A stretch of DNA of 64,000 nucleotides from Peteryoungia rhizophila (GCF_004912145.1 NZ_STGT01000002.1:186001-250000), one strand, 5' to 3'; shown: positions 43,275-52,588, counted from the first letter of the stretch. Notes: generated by a model from the sequence alone, not told the origin. Translations and numbers: made by a program.

Positions 43275-43938
43275 CGGACACCAGCTGATAACCCACGCCT
43301 CGGACGGTGACGATGCGGGCCCTGGCACCTTCTAGCTTCTTCCTCAGGCGTCCGACATAGAGCTCGATCGCGTTCGGCCCTGCCGGTTCGTCAAAGCCGA
43401 AGAGCTGGTCGAGGAGCTGATCCTTGCTGAAGACGCGCCCCGGGCGGCTCGCGAGGATCTCCAGCAACGTCATTTCTCGGCGCTTCAGTGGCACTTCCCG
43501 GTTGCCGACCTTCACCGAGCGCTGACTTCTATCGAGCAGCACGTCGCCACAGACGATGACATTGGTCGCTTCGCCGCCGGCGCGGCGGCGCATCAGGACA
43601 CGGGCACGGGCTTCGAGTTCACGAAAGTCGAAGGGCTTCACGAGATAGTCGTCGGCACCGAGATCGAGCGCGCCGACGCGATCGTCGATCTCGGAACGGG
43701 CTGTCAGCACGAGCACTGGTACCGTGCTGCCACCATCGCGCAATCGCTTCAGGATCGAAAAACCGTCCATGCCCGGCAGCATGACGTCGAGAATGACGAG
43801 GTCGTATTCGGTGAAATCGAGGATGTCCGCGGCGGCACGGCCGTCGGTCTGCCAATCGACCGTATGGCCGATGGTTTCAAAGCGGCGGGAGATGGCCTCT
43901 CCGACGTCGAGCGTGTCTTCCACGAGCAAAATGCGCAT
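43261..43938 (-). CDS. TctD-like OmpR family response regulator
   Basis: 225 residues. Receiver domain with phosphoacceptor Asp in YDLVILDVMLPGMDGFS and the conserved Lys in DDYLVKPFDF; C-terminal winged helix (VPLKRREMTLLEILASRPGRV, LYVGRLRKKLEGARARIVTVRGVGY). First gene of the operon response regulator, kinase, binding protein. Its target is unknown and may lie outside the window. Confidence 0.94.
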   Translation of the reverse strand: MRILLVEDTLDVGEAISRRFETIGHTVDWQTDGRAAADILDFTEYDLVILDVMLPGMDGFSILKRLRDGGSTVPVLVLTARSEIDDRVGALDLGADDYLVKPFDFRELEARARVLMRRRAGGEATNVIVCGDVLLDRSQRSVKVGNREVPLKRREMTLLEILASRPGRVFSKDQLLDQLFGFDEPAGPNAIELYVGRLRKKLEGARARIVTVRGVGYQLVSDAED

Positions 43939-44068
43939 GGCGGGACGCTCGCATGTCTGGGGCCTCCGATCAAGCTTGAGGAAAGGCTGTATTCAGGGCT
44001 TCCGGTTAACTCGACGATAAACCGCGACCTCTACAGTTCGCCGGCAACCGGAAAACGGAGACGGCGTC

Positions 44069-44992
44069 TTGGCAGAGGAACAGAAGGAAAGCTTCATCCG
44101 GGCTGGTTACGACCAGAACTCGTTTCGCTATCTCATGAAGCGCATCTTCTGGCGCCTGATCGCCCCGCTGCCGGACAAGCTCTACATCCAGCTCAAGTTC
44201 TGGAGCATCAAGGGTGAATGGCCGGATGTCGACCGTCCGAAGACGTTTTCGGAAAAGGTCCAGTACCGGAAGATCCACGACCGTAATCCGCTCTATGGAA
44301 AACTCGTCGACAAGCTTGCGGTAAAGGAGTTTGTCGCCGAGAAGGTCGGTGCCCAGCATGTGATCCCGACCTATTGGGCCGGCACGAGACTTTCGGATGT
44401 CGACTGGTCGACGATCCCGCTACCGGTGGTCATCAAACCAAACCACGCGAGCGGGCTCGGTGAGTTTCTCTATACGCCCGAGGACGTCGAAGCGCTCAAG
44501 CGCAATGATCCGTGCGCCGAGTGGCTGTCCATCGATCATGCCCGCTACAACAGGGAATGGGCCTATTCGCAGGTCGATCGCAAGGTGGTCATCGAGCAGA
44601 TGCTGAACAAGGACGGCGGTATTCCCTGGGATTATCGCTGCTTCGTCTTCAATGGCCGGCTGTCGCATATCATCATCGACACGCGCACCGACGATCAGGG
44701 ATATTCCGCGACCTATTCGCGCGACTGGGAGCGGCTGCCCTTCTACGACCCGGACTACTATCCGCCCTATCCGCAGGAAATCCCACGGCCGGACCAATTC
44801 GACCTGATGGTGTCTCTCTCGGAGGCACTCGGCCGTGACCTCGATTTCGTGCGCGTCGATCTGTTCGACACGGGCGACAATCTCTATGTCGGCGAACTCA
44901 CCCTCTATCCGGGTGGCGGCTTCGAAGCCTTCGAACCGGCGGAATACGATCGCCTCATCGGCGACAAGTGGGTGCTGCCTGCCCGCAGGTGA
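44069..44992 (+). CDS. TupA-like ATP-grasp family protein
   Basis: 307 residues. The order of blocks, KTFSEKVQYRKIHDRNPLYGKLVDKLAVKEF (residues about 58-88; key FSEKVQYRKI and DKLAVKEFV), VIPTYWAG, PVVIKPNHASG, and the C-terminal FVRVDLFDTGDNLYVGELTLYPGGG, is that of the TupA-like ATP-grasp group found in polysaccharide clusters, where members couple amino or carboxyl groups to glycans. ELTLYPGGG provides the usual Glu metal ligand. The TTG at 44069 is taken because GGAG lies 8 nt upstream and the protein starts well before the first block; the first ATG (44135) would cut conserved sequence close. It stands alone here, with no other glycan genes. Confidence 0.8.
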   Translation: MAEEQKESFIRAGYDQNSFRYLMKRIFWRLIAPLPDKLYIQLKFWSIKGEWPDVDRPKTFSEKVQYRKIHDRNPLYGKLVDKLAVKEFVAEKVGAQHVIPTYWAGTRLSDVDWSTIPLPVVIKPNHASGLGEFLYTPEDVEALKRNDPCAEWLSIDHARYNREWAYSQVDRKVVIEQMLNKDGGIPWDYRCFVFNGRLSHIIIDTRTDDQGYSATYSRDWERLPFYDPDYYPPYPQEIPRPDQFDLMVSLSEALGRDLDFVRVDLFDTGDNLYVGELTLYPGGGFEAFEPAEYDRLIGDKWVLPARR

Positions 44993-45025
44993 TGAGATTT
45001 GCGTGGAAGGTCCGGCCTGCCCGGA

Positions 45026-45238
45026 TCAGGCTTCCAGTGACGCCATCGTTGCTGCGGGTGGAGATTTCAGCGCTTCGATCAGCGACGCCATGATCGCAGT
45101 CCGCAAGGCATAGGTGTTGGCCGTGGTCTTCCTGTGATCCAGCCTTTGGGCCGCTACGACGAGGTTTGCACCCTGCTGCATGACGATCTGTTGCGCACGC
45201 ACCATCGCCCAAGTCTCAATTTCGGTATGGTCAGTCAT
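45026..45238 (-). CDS. Small hypothetical protein
   Basis: 70 residues, no signal peptide or membrane segment; mixed charge with a helical look (TEIETWAMVRAQQIVMQQG, RTAIMASLIEALKS). An ATG at 45236-45238 is preceded by GGGGA about 8 nt upstream. I do not recognise a family. A GAGGCT/AGCCTC inverted repeat (45271-45292) and AT-rich sequence lie upstream. It could be real; chance cannot be excluded. Confidence 0.4.
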   Translation of the reverse strand: MTDHTEIETWAMVRAQQIVMQQGANLVVAAQRLDHRKTTANTYALRTAIMASLIEALKSPPAATMASLEA

Positions 45239-45459
45239 GTCCGCATCCCCAGCTAAGTCATTTAGACTGCGAGGCTTTCTCGAATCAGCCTCATATTTAT
45301 ATAATATTCGATTATCTCGATTCGTTAAATCAGTGATCCAAAAAAGGTCATGAATTGCACATGCAGCCCATTGCCTGTTCGAAAACTGTTTGTGTCGCAG
45401 CCTTCAATCTTCCTTAAGGCCGTTATGTTGTATTGCGAACATGGTTTCGGGGAGAGTTC
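45239..45459. promoter_or_regulatory. AT-rich divergent region before the EAL gene
   Basis: 221 bp with unusual AT content around 45290-45330, the lowest GC stretch nearby, so a likely promoter for the EAL gene and for the small minus-strand gene. GAGGCT (45271-45276) and AGCCTC (45287-45292) form an inverted repeat. No specific operator recognised. Confidence 0.4.
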
Positions 45460-46206
45460 ATGACCTGCCAGGGTTGCAAGAATGGGACCGGCTTCGGGTC
45501 CAGGTTTTCGATGGCCTTCCAGCCGATCATGGATACCCGTCGCGGCGCGGTCTTCGCGCACGAAGCCCTCGTTCGCGGCATAGACGGTAGCGGTGCGGTA
45601 ACGGTTCTCTCGCTTGTCGATCCTGACAATCGTTATGCTTTCGACCAGCAATGCAGGGTGCGGGCCATCGAATTGGCGGCCGAACTTTTCCCGCGTCACG
45701 AGATGCCGCATCTATCGATCAATTTCATGCCGAATGCCGTCTACGAGCCGCGCGCCTGTATTCGCCAGACGCTGGAAACCGCGCGACGCACGGATTTCCC
45801 GCTCGACCGGATCATCTTCGAATTCACCGAGGTCGAGAAGCTCGACACCGCGCACCTTTTGAACATCCTGAAGAGCTATCGCGAGATCGGCTTCAAAACG
45901 GCGATCGACGACTTCGGCGCCGGTTATTCCGGGCTCAATCTCCTGACCCAATTCCAGCCGGATCTGGTCAAGCTCGACATGGATCTGATCCGCGGCATCG
46001 ACACCGACACGGTCAAGCAGATCGTGGTCCGACGGACGCTCGACATGCTGCGCGATCTCGGCGTCACTGCCGTGTGCGAGGGCGTGGAGACGGCCGGAGA
46101 ATTGCGGATGTTGACGGATCTCGGTGTGGACCTGATCCAGGGCTATTTCATCGCCCGTCCGACCTTCGAGGGGCTGAGCCCGATCCCCACCGCTCTCGCG
46201 GCCTGA
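45460..46206 (+). CDS. Stand-alone EAL domain protein (c-di-GMP phosphodiesterase type)
   Basis: 248 residues, nearly only an EAL domain. The catalytic Glu is in HEALVRG, with NFMPNAVYEP, FEFTEVEKLD, IDDFGAGYSGLN and CEGVETAGELRML carrying the metal and loop residues; all look intact, so hydrolysis of c-di-GMP to pGpG is expected. The N-terminus MTCQGCKNGTGFG has a C-x2-C pair, a feature of a family subgroup that might be redox- or metal-responsive. ATG 45460 has GGAG at 45451-45454. Ends in a strong terminator. Soluble, so cytoplasmic. Confidence 0.92.
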   Translation: MTCQGCKNGTGFGSRFSMAFQPIMDTRRGAVFAHEALVRGIDGSGAVTVLSLVDPDNRYAFDQQCRVRAIELAAELFPRHEMPHLSINFMPNAVYEPRACIRQTLETARRTDFPLDRIIFEFTEVEKLDTAHLLNILKSYREIGFKTAIDDFGAGYSGLNLLTQFQPDLVKLDMDLIRGIDTDTVKQIVVRRTLDMLRDLGVTAVCEGVETAGELRMLTDLGVDLIQGYFIARPTFEGLSPIPTALAA

Positions 46207-46230
46207 CGGTTTCAGCTCGAATGTTTGAAA

Positions 46231-46266
46231 AAAGGGCCACCCGCGAGGGTGGCTCTTTGTTTTTTC
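46231..46266 (+). terminator. Rho-independent terminator after the EAL gene
   Basis: Stem of 12 pairs (one G-U) formed by 46231-46242 and 46247-46258 around a GCGA tetraloop, followed by T-rich sequence to 46266. Confidence 0.93.
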
Positions 46267-46320
46267 AGCGTTCTCCAAAACCTCAGAAGATCTTGCCGCG
46301 GTCGGCAAGGTGCCGGGCGG

Positions 46321-46345
46321 GGAACAAGCGGGGCATGATGGCGTT
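46321..46345 (+). promoter_or_regulatory. EcfG-type general stress promoter of treY
   Basis: GGAAC at 46321-46325, 16 nt, CGTT at 46342-46345. This is an exact match to the GGAAC-N16/17-CGTT consensus of alphaproteobacterial EcfG sigma factors. The expected transcription start is about 30 nt before the treY ATG. Confidence 0.75.
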
Positions 46346-46381
46346 ACGGCGTGTCTGACACCGTGACCCGAGGATGACGGC

Positions 46382-49036
46382 ATGCCCTTTCCCGTTTCGA
46401 CCTACCGCCTGCAATTTCGCGGCGGCATGGATTTCGACCGCGCCATCGGGCTCGTTCCCTATCTGAAACGGCTTGGCATCACGCATCTCTATGCTTCGCC
46501 TGTCTTTGCTGCGACCACCGGTTCCACGCATGGCTATGACGTCACCGATGCCAATGTCATCGATCCTCTGCTCGGTGGCCGTGAGGGTCTGGAACGACTT
46601 GTCGGTGCGCTGAAGTCGGCAGGGCTTGGCCTGATCCTCGACATCGTGCCCAATCACATGGCGGCAAGCCTGGAAAACCCCTGGTGGTACAGCGTCGTCG
46701 AGTGGGGCGAGGCGAGCCGATACGGTCATTACTTCGACGTCGACTGGGGCCAGCGGCTTACCTTGCCGTTCCTTGGCAAGCCCTTCGAGCAGGCGGTCGC
46801 TGACGGAGAAATTACGCTTTCGCTCGACCGCGACCATGGGACGCTGGCGAGCGGATATTTCGACAGCCTCTACCCGCTGAAACCTTCGACCTATCCCCTT
46901 GTGCTCGAAGGATGCGACAGTGCACTGGCAGCACGGCTTGCCGATCTGGCGGGTGATGCCGAGGCTGGTGCGGAGGGCGCGTTTCACGACGCTGTCCGTG
47001 CGCTCAGTGTCGAGGATGGCTGCGACCGCCTGATCGCGGTTTTGAACGAACGCTCGCAGGACACCAGGTTCCTGATGTCCGTGCATGATCTGCAGCCCTA
47101 TCGCCTGATGCATTGGTCCGAAGCAGCCAAGGGCTTGAGCTATCGTCGTTTCTTCGAAATCGCCGGGTTGGTCGGGCTCCGGGTCGAAGCGGAAGACGTG
47201 TTCGACGATGCGCATCGAACCATCCTGGATCTGGTCCGATCCGGCCATGTCGACGGATTGCGCATCGATCACGTCGATGGTCTCGCTGATCCGGCAGGCT
47301 ATCTGCAGCGCTTGCGCCGCAGCGTTGGCGACGACGTCTACATCATCGTCGAGAAGATCCTCGCTCCGGGTGAGCAGCTGCCGACCGACTGGCCGGTGCA
47401 GGGGTCGACAGGATACGAATTCATCGCGGCGCAGGTGCCCGCCTTCCTCGACATGGAGGGCTTTCTGACGCTGCGCCAAGCTTATGGCGAGCTTGCCGGT
47501 GAAGCCTTGTCAATTTCCGACCGGATGCGCGAAGCGAAGCTGCGGATGATCCGGGTGAATTTCGCTGGCGAGGTCAAGGCGCTGGTCGAACAGGGAAGCG
47601 AACTGCTCGGACTGGAGGCGGAGACGATGCGCAGGGGGCTGGAAGAGCTCCTTCTCGCTTTCCCCCGCTATCGGACCTATGGCGCGCAGGGGCAGATGTG
47701 CTCGGAGGATCGCGCGCTTCTCGATCGGGTGCTGACGGCTACAAAGACTCGGCTGGATGCCACCGCAGCCGATGCCGCCTGGTCGATCATAGATCTTCTC
47801 AAGGGAGCCGGACGCTCTGAGAATGATCGAGTCGCGGACGACATCTTCCGCCGCCGCTTTCAGCAGCTGACCGGGCCACTGATGGCGAAATCGCTGGAGG
47901 ACACGCTGTTCTTCCGCCACGTCGAATTCCTGGCGCTGAATGAAGTCGGCGGCGAGCTGGAGCCGGAGGAGGGAGGGATTGGCCGTTTCCATGCCGCGAT
48001 GGAAGAGCGGCTGGCCATTCAGCCCGTCGGACTGTCCGCTTCGTCCACGCATGATACGAAACGGGGCGAAGATGCCCGCGCGCGGCTCTTTGCGTTCGCG
48101 GAAGATGCCGGCCGGTTTGTCAGCCTCTTCGAAAGGTGGCGCGAGATTAACAACGGAGCTGTCCAGGTCCTCGATGATGGTCCGGCACCAGATCCCGAGC
48201 TGGAATGGATGATTTTCCAGGCGCTCGTCGCGCATTGGCCTGTCGAGCTCGATGCCGAGGATCGGGAGGGTGTCGCTGATTTTTGCGAGCGTCTGCTCGC
48301 TTTTCTGGAAAAATCCGTCCGTGAGGCGAAGCTGCGCAGTGACTGGAATGGTGTCAACGATGTCTTTGAGACGGCCGTGAAGGATTACGTCCGGACGCTG
48401 ATGTTCGATAATCATGCCTTCGTTCGGGATGTCTCCGACGAGATCCGCCCGATCATCCGGGGTGGACTGATCAACAGCCTGAGCTTCACCGCGATAAAGC
48501 TCACGGCTCCGGGCATTCCCGATATCTACCAGGGCAGCGAGGGCATCGATCTTAGTTTCGTCGATCCCGACAATCGCCGTCCTCCGGCATTCGCCGCGCT
48601 GTCAGAGTTCGATCCTGATGCGCCGGTGTCCTGGACCGACCGGAAGGCATTGGAGGCCGGTTGGTTGAAGCAGGCATTGGTGGGCCGTATCCTTGCCTTG
48701 CGCAATAACCGCCCGGATCTCTTCGCGCGCGGCGACTACATTCCGCTGCGCTGTGCAGGCAGTCGGCAGCAGCATGTGATCGCGTTTGCCCGCCGGCATG
48801 GCGATCAGTCGGCGGTCACGATCGCCTGCCGTTGGCCAATGGCGATGCTCCGGGACGGCGAGGGTCTGGAGGCCGATCAATTCTGGGGCGATACCCGGCT
48901 CGTGCTGCCCGAGGCCTTTCACGATCGGACATGGAGCGAGGTTCTGTCGGGACGATCAGTGGCGGGCAGGGAAGCCGTGCTGATGCGGGATATGATGGAT
49001 GGTCAGACCGTGGCCATCCTGACCTCTGATAACTGA
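46382..49036 (+). CDS. treY: Malto-oligosyltrehalose synthase
   Basis: 884 residues, GH13 family. It converts the reducing end of a maltodextrin to a trehalosyl unit; TreZ then releases trehalose. The opening PVSTYRLQFRGGMDFDRA is typical for TreY. Catalytic residues: nucleophile Asp296 in GLRIDHVDGL and acid/base Glu324 in IIVEKILAPGEQLP; SSTHDTKRGED carries the third Asp. The C-terminal APGIPDIYQGSEG and VDPDNRRPP blocks match. treZ and treX are not in the window, so the pathway partners must lie elsewhere. The EcfG-type promoter at 46321 suggests induction in general or osmotic stress. Confidence 0.96.
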   Translation: MPFPVSTYRLQFRGGMDFDRAIGLVPYLKRLGITHLYASPVFAATTGSTHGYDVTDANVIDPLLGGREGLERLVGALKSAGLGLILDIVPNHMAASLENPWWYSVVEWGEASRYGHYFDVDWGQRLTLPFLGKPFEQAVADGEITLSLDRDHGTLASGYFDSLYPLKPSTYPLVLEGCDSALAARLADLAGDAEAGAEGAFHDAVRALSVEDGCDRLIAVLNERSQDTRFLMSVHDLQPYRLMHWSEAAKGLSYRRFFEIAGLVGLRVEAEDVFDDAHRTILDLVRSGHVDGLRIDHVDGLADPAGYLQRLRRSVGDDVYIIVEKILAPGEQLPTDWPVQGSTGYEFIAAQVPAFLDMEGFLTLRQAYGELAGEALSISDRMREAKLRMIRVNFAGEVKALVEQGSELLGLEAETMRRGLEELLLAFPRYRTYGAQGQMCSEDRALLDRVLTATKTRLDATAADAAWSIIDLLKGAGRSENDRVADDIFRRRFQQLTGPLMAKSLEDTLFFRHVEFLALNEVGGELEPEEGGIGRFHAAMEERLAIQPVGLSASSTHDTKRGEDARARLFAFAEDAGRFVSLFERWREINNGAVQVLDDGPAPDPELEWMIFQALVAHWPVELDAEDREGVADFCERLLAFLEKSVREAKLRSDWNGVNDVFETAVKDYVRTLMFDNHAFVRDVSDEIRPIIRGGLINSLSFTAIKLTAPGIPDIYQGSEGIDLSFVDPDNRRPPAFAALSEFDPDAPVSWTDRKALEAGWLKQALVGRILALRNNRPDLFARGDYIPLRCAGSRQQHVIAFARRHGDQSAVTIACRWPMAMLRDGEGLEADQFWGDTRLVLPEAFHDRTWSEVLSGRSVAGREAVLMRDMMDGQTVAILTSDN

Positions 49037-49197
49037 TCGCGGTGAAGACGCGTAACGACCAAACGCGCTCGAAGCCGAGAGGGCGTTGACATTAGCCGCG
49101 GCTCTGCCGGCGATCCGGGGGCAAATTCATCGTACCTGAATGTGCTGACGATCTCGGTCGTCAGGGCGCGCCAGCGGCGCCCGTGCACAAGGTCCGG
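49037..49197. other. Convergent gap between treY and the DUF982 gene with two hairpins
   Basis: No gene seen. CTGACGA (49145-49151) with TCGTCAG (49158-49164), and GGGCGC (49164-49169) with GCGCCC (49177-49182), form consecutive hairpins without a T run. They may act as a shared terminator. Confidence 0.4.
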
Positions 49198-49500
49198 TCA
49201 GGCCACCGCGCGGTTGCGTTGTTGACGGAAACTCATGATGCGGGACGGATCCGTGCATTCCCGAATTCCAGCCTCGGTGGCTGCGGCAAGAAACGCGCTG
49301 CGGGCGAGTTCCGAGGAGCGGCTGCCGCGCAGGGCGAGCCGGCACAGGCGGATGGCGCGCTCATAGGCGAAACCACGTCTCGTCGGCCATTCGGCATCGA
49401 GAAAGTCGAGTGCATCATAGGCATTCAGAAACCGCCGGGTCAGGCCGCAGGGCAGCTCCAGTTCGACGGGGTGAGTCCAGGTAAAATCGGCTTCGGTCAT
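49198..49500 (-). CDS. DUF982 family protein
   Basis: 100 residues. DUF982 proteins are small, of unknown function and nearly confined to Rhizobiales, often in many copies. Pattern seen: TWTHPVELELPCGLTRRFLNA, DFLDAEWPTRRGFAYERAIRLC and ARSAFLAAATEAGI. The ATG at 49498-49500 has GGAGG 5 nt upstream; a longer frame upstream covers the promoter. A GGAAC-N16-AGTT promoter just upstream suggests stress control. Function unknown. Confidence 0.85.
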   Translation of the reverse strand: MTEADFTWTHPVELELPCGLTRRFLNAYDALDFLDAEWPTRRGFAYERAIRLCRLALRGSRSSELARSAFLAAATEAGIRECTDPSRIMSFRQQRNRAVA

Positions 49501-49524
49501 GCCTTCCTCCATTTCGCAGCGATG

Positions 49525-49549
49525 AACTCGCAGGCAGCTCACCGGTTCC
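49525..49549 (-). promoter_or_regulatory. EcfG-like promoter of the DUF982 gene
   Basis: On the minus strand GGAAC (complement of 49545-49549), 16 nt, AGTT (complement of 49525-49528). It differs from the EcfG consensus only in the first base of the -10 element. The start would leave a short leader before the ATG at 49500. Confidence 0.55.
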
Positions 49550-49572
49550 CGGAAGGCGATCAAATAAAGATG

Positions 49573-50430
49573 TTAGAGTGTTGATTTTTCAGTTGCAGAG
49601 GCCTGTGCCGCCTGTTCTCGGCTCTCCAGCCAAAGGGTGGTCATGTCCCCGGCCAGCTGGGTCGCAACGGCAATCTCAAGGCCCTCCAGCAAGCCGTGAA
49701 TCAGGCCAGCGCTGAAACTGTCTCCGGCGCCAATCGTGTCCCGGACGCTGACCGTGTGGGTCAGAGAAACCCTCTGTTCTGTATGTCCGTCATAGATCGA
49801 GATCGTAGCCGGTCCATCAGTCATTACCAGATGTGTGAGGCGCTCTGTGCCGAGTGCTGCTGCCATGCGCCAGACATCCGAAAGCGCCATGCCGGGAAGA
49901 TCGGCTTTCGAGCCCACCATGACGTCGGTCGGCCGGGGCTCGCCCTCGCGTAGCGGAAGTTGCGACACGGCGAGTGGGGCTCGTTCGAGGGAGGCCAGAA
50001 TGGCTGTCGGCAGCTTCGGCGCATTCACATAAATGGCATCGGCATGAACAGGCTCGTCCAGCAGGAAGGTGCGCGAAAGGCGCCGCACGCTGGAGAGGAT
50101 GGTGCGCTCGCCGGTCGGGTCGAGCAGGATGTCGGCGAAATCGGTTTCGCCGTCGCGGCGGGCAATGAGGTCTATGTCGAAGCCTGCCGCCTCAAGATCC
50201 CCGAGCGCAGTCTCGCCATGGGTGTCACTCATCAGGTTCGAGAGCAGCGCCACTCTGTGGCCGAGGTCGAGCAGGCGTCGGGCGGTGAAATATCCACCGC
50301 CGCCGAGGCGGGTCTCCCGCGACGACCAGGCAATGCGGCCGCCGGCGCGAAGCGGCTCCGTCAGCCGCCAGATTCGGTCGTGATTGATGTGGCCGATGAC
50401 GATGATCCGCTTGCTGGCTTCCTTCGTCAT
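49573..50430 (-). CDS. PfkB family sugar kinase
   Basis: 285 residues, ribokinase fold. The C-terminal signature TIGAGDSFSAGLIHGL carries the catalytic Asp and anion hole; the N-terminal TRLGGGGYFTARRLLDLGH is the substrate-side glycine motif. It is coupled to the LacI gene by an ATGA overlap (ATG at 50428-50430), so it likely phosphorylates the sugar or sugar derivative sensed there. The substrate cannot be named; ketogluconate, fructose-type and nucleoside kinases share these motifs. It may work with the divergent ThuA and Gfo/Idh/MocA genes. Confidence 0.88.
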   Translation of the reverse strand: MTKEASKRIIVIGHINHDRIWRLTEPLRAGGRIAWSSRETRLGGGGYFTARRLLDLGHRVALLSNLMSDTHGETALGDLEAAGFDIDLIARRDGETDFADILLDPTGERTILSSVRRLSRTFLLDEPVHADAIYVNAPKLPTAILASLERAPLAVSQLPLREGEPRPTDVMVGSKADLPGMALSDVWRMAAALGTERLTHLVMTDGPATISIYDGHTEQRVSLTHTVSVRDTIGAGDSFSAGLIHGLLEGLEIAVATQLAGDMTTLWLESREQAAQASATEKSTL

Positions 50431-51455
50431 TCGGCTTTTTCCTTCGGCACGGGGCAACTCGTCTCGCGCAGCATCAGCTCGATCGGCCATAGCTCCCGTA
50501 TGTCTGACGGCTCGCGGCCTGTCAGCATCTCCAGCACGAGGTCGGCGATACGCGTGCCTGCAGCGCGGATCGAGGAGCGGGTGGTCGACAGAGCAGGCAC
50601 CATGTTCTCCGCCGTCAGATAGGGGAAGACATCGTCATGGGCGATCACGGATATGTCCTGGCCGATGACCAGGTTTTTCGACCGCGCCGCGCGGTAGACG
50701 CCAAGTGCCGTCATCATTGAGCCTGCCACGAAGGCAGTGGCCCGCGCACGCTCATCCAGCGCCGAGCAGGCGAAGCGGAAGCCGATCTCGTCGGTGAAGT
50801 CGCCATGGGTCACAAGCTTCGGGTCGAAGTCTATGCCATGCTGCGCGAGTGCCGCCTTGTAACCGGCGAGGCGGTGCAGCGTGAAAGTGAGGCCTTCGCG
50901 GCCATTGAGAAGCGCGATGCGCCGGTGACCGAGGTCCAGCAGGTGCTCGGTGCTCTGACGGACGGCGCCTTCATTGTCGATGTCCAGCCAAGCATGCGGC
51001 ACGTCGATCTCCGAGCGGCCATGCACGATGAAAGGCAGTTTCAACTGATGGAGGAGGGCAATGCGCGGATCCCTCGGGCGGGGCGAATGGATGACGACGG
51101 CGTCCACCCGCCGGCTTTCCGCCAGCCGCCGGTAGAGCTGCAATTCATCTGACGTGTCGTGTTCGGTCATCGGCGTGATCAGGATGTCGATATCCTCGCC
51201 GCTCAGGCGTTCTGCCATGCCGCTCATGAATTCGGAGAACTGGTAGTCGCTGGCCTTGGTCATCACCACGCCGATGGCGCCCGCCCGTCCTGTCGCAAGA
51301 CGCACCGCATTGATATTTGGCCGGTAGCCCAAGCGGGCCGCCTCTTCCATCACGCGGGTGCGCGTCGCCTCGTTCACCTCGGGATAACCGCTCAAGGCGC
51401 GGCTCACCGTCGTCGGTGACAGTCCGATTTCTCTGGCAAAGTCCCTGAGCTTCAT
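50427..51455 (-). CDS. LacI family transcriptional regulator
   Basis: 342 residues. The N-terminal HTH (MKLRDFAREIGLSPTTVSRALSGYPEVNEATR is residues 1-32; key SPTTVSRALSGYPEV) includes the hinge RLGYRPNINAVRLATG, followed by a sugar-binding regulatory domain. ATG at 51453-51455 is preferred; GTG 51468-51470 is possible. Divergent from the thuA-like gene across 347 bp, where the pseudo-palindrome AAACCGCTTT (51673-51682) is a candidate operator. Expected to sense a sugar and control both directions. Confidence 0.92.
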   Translation of the reverse strand: MKLRDFAREIGLSPTTVSRALSGYPEVNEATRTRVMEEAARLGYRPNINAVRLATGRAGAIGVVMTKASDYQFSEFMSGMAERLSGEDIDILITPMTEHDTSDELQLYRRLAESRRVDAVVIHSPRPRDPRIALLHQLKLPFIVHGRSEIDVPHAWLDIDNEGAVRQSTEHLLDLGHRRIALLNGREGLTFTLHRLAGYKAALAQHGIDFDPKLVTHGDFTDEIGFRFACSALDERARATAFVAGSMMTALGVYRAARSKNLVIGQDISVIAHDDVFPYLTAENMVPALSTTRSSIRAAGTRIADLVLEMLTGREPSDIRELWPIELMLRETSCPVPKEKAE

Positions 51456-51802
51456 CCGTGTCGTTTGCACCTTTGCGGCAGTATCGCCGCTAGCCTCCGG
51501 CTTATGTCATGCCATCACGCATTCTGGCAATTCTCGCGAGGCAATGTCAAAGCGCTGCCAAACAGGCCGCGAAACGGGCCCGCGTCTCTCGCCAATCGCT
51601 CTGAAAGGCGATGCGCAGGCTTTGACAAATCTGTTTGACCCCTCAATTCGCCAGCGGCAAAAATGTTCGACCAAACCGCTTTCAATTTTTTCTTTTCATG
51701 CCCTAGTTTCGTTCCTATTCCTTCCTACGTCTGACGGAACGATGGGCCTCGTTGAGGCTTTTCTTATCGCCGGTTGACTGGCGCTAACCAAGGAGAATTC
51801 AG
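51456..51802. promoter_or_regulatory. 347 bp divergent control region between lacI-type gene and thuA-like gene
   Basis: No gene recognised; short open frames lack ribosome sites. AAACCGCTTT at 51673-51682 has the AAA-N-CG-N-TTT form of LacI-family operators, and AAAGCGCT at 51549-51556 is a possible second half-site. Sequence from 51660 to 51720 is T-rich, as expected near a promoter. AAGGAGAA stands just before the ATG at 51803. Confidence 0.4.

Positions 51803-52584
<782 letters not shown>

Positions 52585-52588
<4 letters not shown>

Noticed and set aside
46283..47479. 398-codon minus-strand frame opposite treY
   Set aside because: Covers the treY promoter and catalytic domain; antisense shadow.
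51544..51777. 77-codon frame in the lacI-thuA gap
   Set aside because: No ribosome site, no similarity, covers the presumed operator and T-rich promoter region.
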